Assembly: GCA_964648295.1 (NCBI GenBank)
Contig: CAZYNH010000004.1
Location: forward strand, 101,456-165,455
Reading direction: 5' to 3'
Source of the DNA: UBA4055 sp964648295
GTDB lineage: Bacteria; UBA4055
Length of the DNA: 64,000 bases
Below the pieces are notes generated by a model that was not told the DNA's origin, did not search any database, and was given only the letters and a program-made list of their open reading frames with translations. Numbering within the stretch: position 1 is the stretch's first letter; each line of letters opens with the position of its first letter. Made by a program: the position numbers and the translations under genes. This document shows positions 60,185 to 64,000 of the stretch, piece after piece.

Positions 60185-62578
60185 CTATTTGATTTCCGCT
60201 CTATAGGGAAGCATCATGAATATCTTTTCGTCGGAGGATAAAAGATTATAGATCTCGCTGTTCCTCAGCTTCTCTACGGCCTCAATGTCGAGTTTATTCG
60301 CGATCATGCCCAATGCCGATTCCCTTATAGAGAACTCGCTGTGTTTTGAGAATACCCTGACATAATCACCGCCTGACGCGTCCACCCCCGACAGTTTTGC
60401 CGCGTATCTAACGGCATCCGAAAGATCACCGATCTCGTCAACAAGCCCGAGTTCAAGCGCATCCTCGCCGGCCCACACTCTGCCTTCGGCTATTTTGTCT
60501 ATTTCTTCAAAAGTCTTTTTTCTTGCCTGAGCTACTTTCTCAACGAATCCTTTGTAGAAGCCGTCTATATGCATCTGCATGAAGGAAGTTTCGTCTTCCG
60601 TCAAATCTTTGAACCATGACTGAGCGGCGAATTTGTTCTTTCTGATCTTCTGCGTGTTTATTCCTATCTTTGAAAAAAGACTTTCGACTGACGGTACAAG
60701 CCCGAACACTCCGATCGATCCTGTAAGTGTTGATCTGTCAGCGAATATCCTGTCCCCGTAACATGATATCCAGTATCCTCCGGATGCCGCCATGCTTCCC
60801 ATTGAGATTATCACGGGTTTTTTATTCTCTTCCTGCGCCAGCTTCAGTTCTGTCAGCATCAAATCGGAAGCGAGTCCGCTTCCTCCTCCCGAATCAACCC
60901 TGAGAACAATAGCTTTCACATATCTATCTTTTCTCGCCTTCCTTATAAGCTCAACGGTCGTGTCGCTCCCCATCACTTCTCCTGACAGGAAACCGTCGCC
61001 AGAACTCTTGCCGGTCATGATCGAACCTGTTGCGTAAACTATAGCGACCTTTTTATCCATGATCGCCTCCCATCTCGGGCTTTCTTCTTTTAACGCAAAA
61101 TATTGCTTTGAACTTACTATACTGATCTTACCGCCTTCCGCTTTTTTGACAGCCTTCTCCAGCCTGTCTTCTATCATCAGTTCATCAACAAGCCTGTTAT
61201 CCAGAGCGCTTTTTCCCGTAAAATACGGAATTCTGTCCATAAGAGAATTAAGCTCCTCGACTGACATATTTCTGCCTGACGCGATCGAAATTTTGAAAAG
61301 GTCGTCAAGCCTGGTAAGGAATTTTTCCGTCTGTTCAAGATTTTCTTCGCTTGCCTGCTCCTGAGTAAAAGGCTCGACGGCGCTTTTAAATTTCCCGTGC
61401 CTTATAGCCTGCATCTTCACACCAAGCTTATCGAGAATGCCTTTGAAGAACATCAGCTCCGCGCCGAGACCTTCCAAAGACAGGTCTCCTTCAGGATACA
61501 TATATATCATATCCGACACTGAGATCAGATAATAATTTGACTGTGAAGCTGATACGAAGTATGAATATATTTTTTTTCCCGACGCTCTGAGATCCTCAAG
61601 CGCGTTCCTTACCTCTTCCCTGTTCGAGAATGACATAGTGTAGTTTTTGCTTTTAATAAGAACGCCTGCAGCTTCTTTATCATCCTTTATTCTGTTGATC
61701 CGGTTTATCAGCCCTCTAACGCTTTTCGCTTTACCCCCGAATATATTCGCAAGAAATCCGGTCGGTATTTCTTCCTTATAATCGCCCTCAAGTTCGATCT
61801 CGATAAGCTTTGAATTTTTATTTTTAAAGAACGAAGGCGGGGCAATGTTACCAGCCTCAATAAAGTTAATATACCTGTTTGAATTCTCGAATTTTTGCGA
61901 TCTGGCGCCGACTGTGGTATTGTCCAGAGAGAAAGAAAAACCTATTTCATAAACAGGATCGAAACCGCTGTTGTTAATCTGAGCGGTATAGCCGCCGCTT
62001 AAGTTTATTCCCTTTATGATCTCTGTTCCAAGGCTCAGCGTGTAGAATGAATCCTCTATCTTATGCCTTTGGTAAGATATATCTCCTTCGAGCGTCAGCC
62101 TGTTGTTTCCGAACGGCCTTAACGCCAGCCCGAAATTATTGGTAATTATCCTGTCGTTGCTTTGAAAAACATTCTTAAAATCGCAGGCGACTGAAAAATA
62201 TCTGACAGGCCTGACCGTCAGGGACAGATCCGCCTCAGGATCTGACTGACTGCCGGAGAACCATCTTATCGCGCTTCCCGTATAATATCCCGGTACGACT
62301 TCAGAGCCGGATGCAAAAACATACGATTCATCTCCATCAGAATTTTTATAATATGAGAATCCGACAGTTTTGATATGGAGACCGAACCCTAATCCCTCTT
62401 CCACATCGCCGTTATACTCATTTAACGCGAAAAACCTTACTCCCGGCTCATAGCCCAGAAGCGAAGGGTTAAGGAACATTTTTAAACCGCTTTGTTCAGA
62501 AGCCATTCCTCTGAAGCCAATATCCTGAGCGAACAGGCACATTAAGACAGTCATGACCGTCAGAATTATTTTTTTCAT
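60185..62578 (-). CDS. SppA-like signal peptide peptidase with N-terminal barrel-like domain
   Basis: 797 residues. A signal peptide (about 1-18, MKKIILTVMTVLMCLFAQ) leads to a region of about 225 residues made of alternating strands (GLGFGLHIKTVGFSYYKNSD, LTLEGDISYQRHKIEDSFYT) that looks like an outer-membrane barrel or related beta-domain. From about 255 the protein is an SppA-type long form with two ClpP-like halves. The catalytic pair is Lys398 in GKFKSAVEPF and Ser599 in GSMAASGGYW. E. coli SppA is an inner-membrane protein that removes cleaved signal peptides and has no such extension. It overlaps the DAG kinase gene by 4 nt. Confidence 0.88.
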   Translation of the reverse strand: MKKIILTVMTVLMCLFAQDIGFRGMASEQSGLKMFLNPSLLGYEPGVRFFALNEYNGDVEEGLGFGLHIKTVGFSYYKNSDGDESYVFASGSEVVPGYYTGSAIRWFSGSQSDPEADLSLTVRPVRYFSVACDFKNVFQSNDRIITNNFGLALRPFGNNRLTLEGDISYQRHKIEDSFYTLSLGTEIIKGINLSGGYTAQINNSGFDPVYEIGFSFSLDNTTVGARSQKFENSNRYINFIEAGNIAPPSFFKNKNSKLIEIELEGDYKEEIPTGFLANIFGGKAKSVRGLINRINRIKDDKEAAGVLIKSKNYTMSFSNREEVRNALEDLRASGKKIYSYFVSASQSNYYLISVSDMIYMYPEGDLSLEGLGAELMFFKGILDKLGVKMQAIRHGKFKSAVEPFTQEQASEENLEQTEKFLTRLDDLFKISIASGRNMSVEELNSLMDRIPYFTGKSALDNRLVDELMIEDRLEKAVKKAEGGKISIVSSKQYFALKEESPRWEAIMDKKVAIVYATGSIMTGKSSGDGFLSGEVMGSDTTVELIRKARKDRYVKAIVLRVDSGGGSGLASDLMLTELKLAQEENKKPVIISMGSMAASGGYWISCYGDRIFADRSTLTGSIGVFGLVPSVESLFSKIGINTQKIRKNKFAAQSWFKDLTEDETSFMQMHIDGFYKGFVEKVAQARKKTFEEIDKIAEGRVWAGEDALELGLVDEIGDLSDAVRYAAKLSGVDASGGDYVRVFSKHSEFSIRESALGMIANKLDIEAVEKLRNSEIYNLLSSDEKIFMMLPYRAEIK

Positions 62579-63441
62579 TCTATTACCTCATTATTTGATA
62601 TAATATTTACGAAGGAGACATTCTTAATTTCGATCTCTTTGTCCGTGCCGGTTCTACTGTAAATATCCCCGTCGAGTTCAATGTGCGCATTATCAGGCAA
62701 AGTGAGCCTGTACGACAGTGCCGACTTTGTTTTGTAGTTTTTAGGATCCAAAAATACTTTCAGTACACTCGATATATCGCCCGGCAGGCTCCCTTTACAT
62801 ATGTAAAAATACTTCAGCTCAGGCTCGGCGTTGTTCTCTTTAAGAAATCTGAATTTTGACATGTATGCTTTAGTGTTAATAAAAAACCCCGCGAAAATTT
62901 CTTCTTCCACTTCACCGGAAAATAACGCTTTGACGCCTGAATATCGGGGCATAAGTCTGACTGTGTCTAGAAAGTAACCCGTCACAGAATTCGTTTTTCT
63001 GTTCTTCAGCACAAAAGAAGGAAAACCGATACTGCAGTTAAAAAACACCCTGTCACTGTTGATAATCCCATAGCTGATCTTTTCCGAACGGCCCTGTTTT
63101 ATTATTTCTGCCGCCTTTCTTAAATTTTTGGTCAGCCCGAGCGATCTTATCATATTGTTCCCGGTTCCCATTGGTATGATGCCGAGCCTGATCTTTTTCT
63201 GAAGTGAATTATCGTGAATGTACTGAAGACAGGCATTGACCGTGCCGTCCCCGCCGGCGGCGGCGAGAATGTCTCCATCCGAAACAATTCCCGGATCGAG
63301 GTCAGCACCGGGTCTTCCGCCTGAGATAATAGTGAAGATCATTCTGATTTGACTGCCTGAATGCTCAAATTCGCGTTGAAGAACTTTTACCTTTTCTTCC
63401 GAATAGCTGCCCGAATATTTATTTGTTGCGATGTATATCAT
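62575..63441 (-). CDS. Diacylglycerol kinase-like lipid kinase
   Basis: 288-residue protein of the DagK/YegS/BmrU catalytic family, which phosphorylates diacylglycerol or a related lipid. The nucleotide-binding motif is DILAAAGGDGTVNACLQYIH near residues 77-96, with IPMGTGNNMIRSLGL (about 109-123), and the C-terminal part carries IELDGDIYSRTGTDKEIEI. No membrane segment. It is followed by the SppA-like gene in a 4-nt overlap. The exact lipid substrate is not determinable. Confidence 0.92.
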   Translation of the reverse strand: MIYIATNKYSGSYSEEKVKVLQREFEHSGSQIRMIFTIISGGRPGADLDPGIVSDGDILAAAGGDGTVNACLQYIHDNSLQKKIRLGIIPMGTGNNMIRSLGLTKNLRKAAEIIKQGRSEKISYGIINSDRVFFNCSIGFPSFVLKNRKTNSVTGYFLDTVRLMPRYSGVKALFSGEVEEEIFAGFFINTKAYMSKFRFLKENNAEPELKYFYICKGSLPGDISSVLKVFLDPKNYKTKSALSYRLTLPDNAHIELDGDIYSRTGTDKEIEIKNVSFVNIISNNEVIE

Positions 63442-63481
63442 GGCGAGTAATATAATTCATTCTCGGATTTTATGAAATAAA

Positions 63482-63505
63482 AAAAGGGAAGTCACCTTCC
63501 CTTTT
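63482..63505 (-). terminator. Terminator after the small zinc-ribbon gene
   Basis: Perfect 10-bp stem AAAAGGGAAG / CTTCCCTTTT with a 4-nt loop; on the minus strand it runs into a T-rich tail. It separates the small gene from the DAG kinase gene. Confidence 0.75.
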
Positions 63506-63525
63506 CATTACCTGATGAAAAACGC

Positions 63526-63690
63526 TTATTTTTTCTTTGAAGCAAGAATTTTATACATGCCGGTTCCGCATTTTGCGCATGTTCCTTTAAGAGCCGGTCT
63601 TCCGTTTTTCATTTTTACCTGTTTTGCGTTTTTGAACTCGCTTTTAGCTCTGCATTTTACACAGTAGCCCATTTCTTTTTTTTCTGCCAT
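63526..63690 (-). CDS. Small zinc-ribbon protein (DUF5679-like)
   Basis: 54-residue protein with two CxxC pairs: GYCVKCRAKSEFK and GTCAKCGTGMYKI, joined by QVKMKNGRPALK, and a basic tail. This matches my memory of DUF5679, a short zinc-ribbon family seen in several phyla; function unknown. AGGAGAGG lies 3 bp before the ATG at 63690, and a terminator follows. A consensus-like promoter lies 60 bp upstream. The gene is short enough to be missed by length cut-offs. Confidence 0.8.
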   Translation of the reverse strand: MAEKKEMGYCVKCRAKSEFKNAKQVKMKNGRPALKGTCAKCGTGMYKILASKKK

Positions 63691-63750
63691 TTTCCTCTCC
63701 TTTTTTTTGTTTTCCTTTTCTTTTCCTCACAACTTAGCCTTGATACAAGC

Positions 63751-63779
63751 AATCTAAATACTGCAATTTCGTTTGTCAA
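63751..63779 (-). promoter_or_regulatory. Predicted promoter of the small zinc-ribbon gene
   Basis: On the minus strand, a perfect -35 TTGACA (63774-63779), 17-bp spacer and -10 TAGATT (63751-63756), about 60 bp before the start codon. Confidence 0.6.
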
Positions 63780-64000
63780 GTAAAAAAATCGTTTTTTTTT
63801 CACGCTTATTTTATAGCTTAAAACGGAAAAATTAATCAGGCACACAGGCATTTTTATATGTATTTTAGCCTCAAAATCAACAAAAATCACTCGATGAAAT
63901 TATTAAGAATTAATCACAGAAAATTCACAAAATCTGATAAATTTTTTTTATTTTTTTATTTTTGTTAACAACCTGTTAATAACTTTTTTAAAAATTAAAG
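63780..64000. other. AT-rich tail without recognisable gene
   Basis: Together with the promoter stretch this leaves about 310 bp (63691-64000) without a gene. The last 220 bp are very AT-rich with A and T homopolymer runs. I see no coding region, RNA gene or clear repeat. It probably belongs to the upstream region of a gene beyond the window. Confidence 0.6.

Noticed and set aside
63657..63890. A 77-codon open frame on the minus strand overlapping the small zinc-ribbon gene
   Set aside because: It overlaps in another frame the better-supported gene, which has a ribosome binding site and paired cysteines; the frame covers its promoter and is lysine-rich by AT bias.

Overview
The window looks like a chromosome segment of a Gram-negative bacterium of the Fibrobacteres-Chlorobi-Bacteroidetes (FCB) superphylum or an allied candidate phylum such as Cloacimonadota or Delongbacteria. 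That placement is inference. It rests on secreted proteins ending in the NYPNPFNP-type C-terminal sorting module, a TonB-dependent receptor with a carboxypeptidase-regulatory-like N-terminal domain, six-bladed beta-propeller lipoproteins, DapH, and a LytS/LytTR two-component pair. Base composition is moderate with AT-rich intergenic regions. Nine intergenic sites fit one promoter pattern, a TTG-containing -35 box, usually 17 bp, and TATATT or a close variant.

Layout. 1-3804: a beta-propeller lipoprotein, a TPR sensor histidine kinase and a LytTR response regulator. 3805-8051 (minus): a small secreted protein and a large cyclase/AAA/TPR protein resembling soluble adenylyl cyclase. 8202-13927: MATE exporter, formate-THF ligase, RlmK-like rRNA methyltransferase, MtnA and an O6-alkylguanine repair protein. 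13964-15568: a LamG surface protein and a methyltransferase, with an AT-rich patch. 15619-19705 (minus): four uncharacterised membrane genes ending at a clear terminator, including what I take to be a DUF6754 protein. 19831-22223: a beta-propeller lipoprotein and a CBM9-like protein. 22313-23329: a higBA toxin-antitoxin pair and an internally deleted IS3-family element. 23404-30165: a mannoside-type operon with a GH130 phosphorylase, a MalK-like ATPase, a binding protein fused to its permease, and a second permease with a roughly 500-residue extracytoplasmic insert containing a repeated motif. 30178-30669: a small unknown gene, a CAU tRNA and a terminator. 30667-37469 (minus): a seven-gene operon of HtrA protease, phosphatidylserine decarboxylase and synthase, an aminotransferase, RibE, RibBA and a methyltransferase. 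37547-50853 (minus): a surface/secretion cluster with two tandem paralogous secreted proteins, a TonB-dependent receptor, a lipoprotein and a large secreted protein. 50854-51340: an 8-bp tandem repeat array broken by a 100-N assembly gap. 51341-54272 (minus): a DUF4143 ATPase preceded by spaced 24-bp repeats, and an ABC-F protein. 54375-56375: urocanate hydratase. 56415-63690 (minus): M18 aminopeptidase, M14 carboxypeptidase, DapH, an SppA-like protease with an extra N-terminal domain, a diacylglycerol-kinase-like protein and a small zinc-ribbon gene.

The most interesting parts are the GH130/ABC operon with its fused binding protein and repeat-bearing permease, and the four-gene membrane cluster. 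Secondary points are the spaced repeats at 52558, the TonB receptor with DxNxNG-type loops and no canonical start codon before its signal peptide, and the barrel-like extension of SppA. All family assignments come from reading the sequence; no database search was run.
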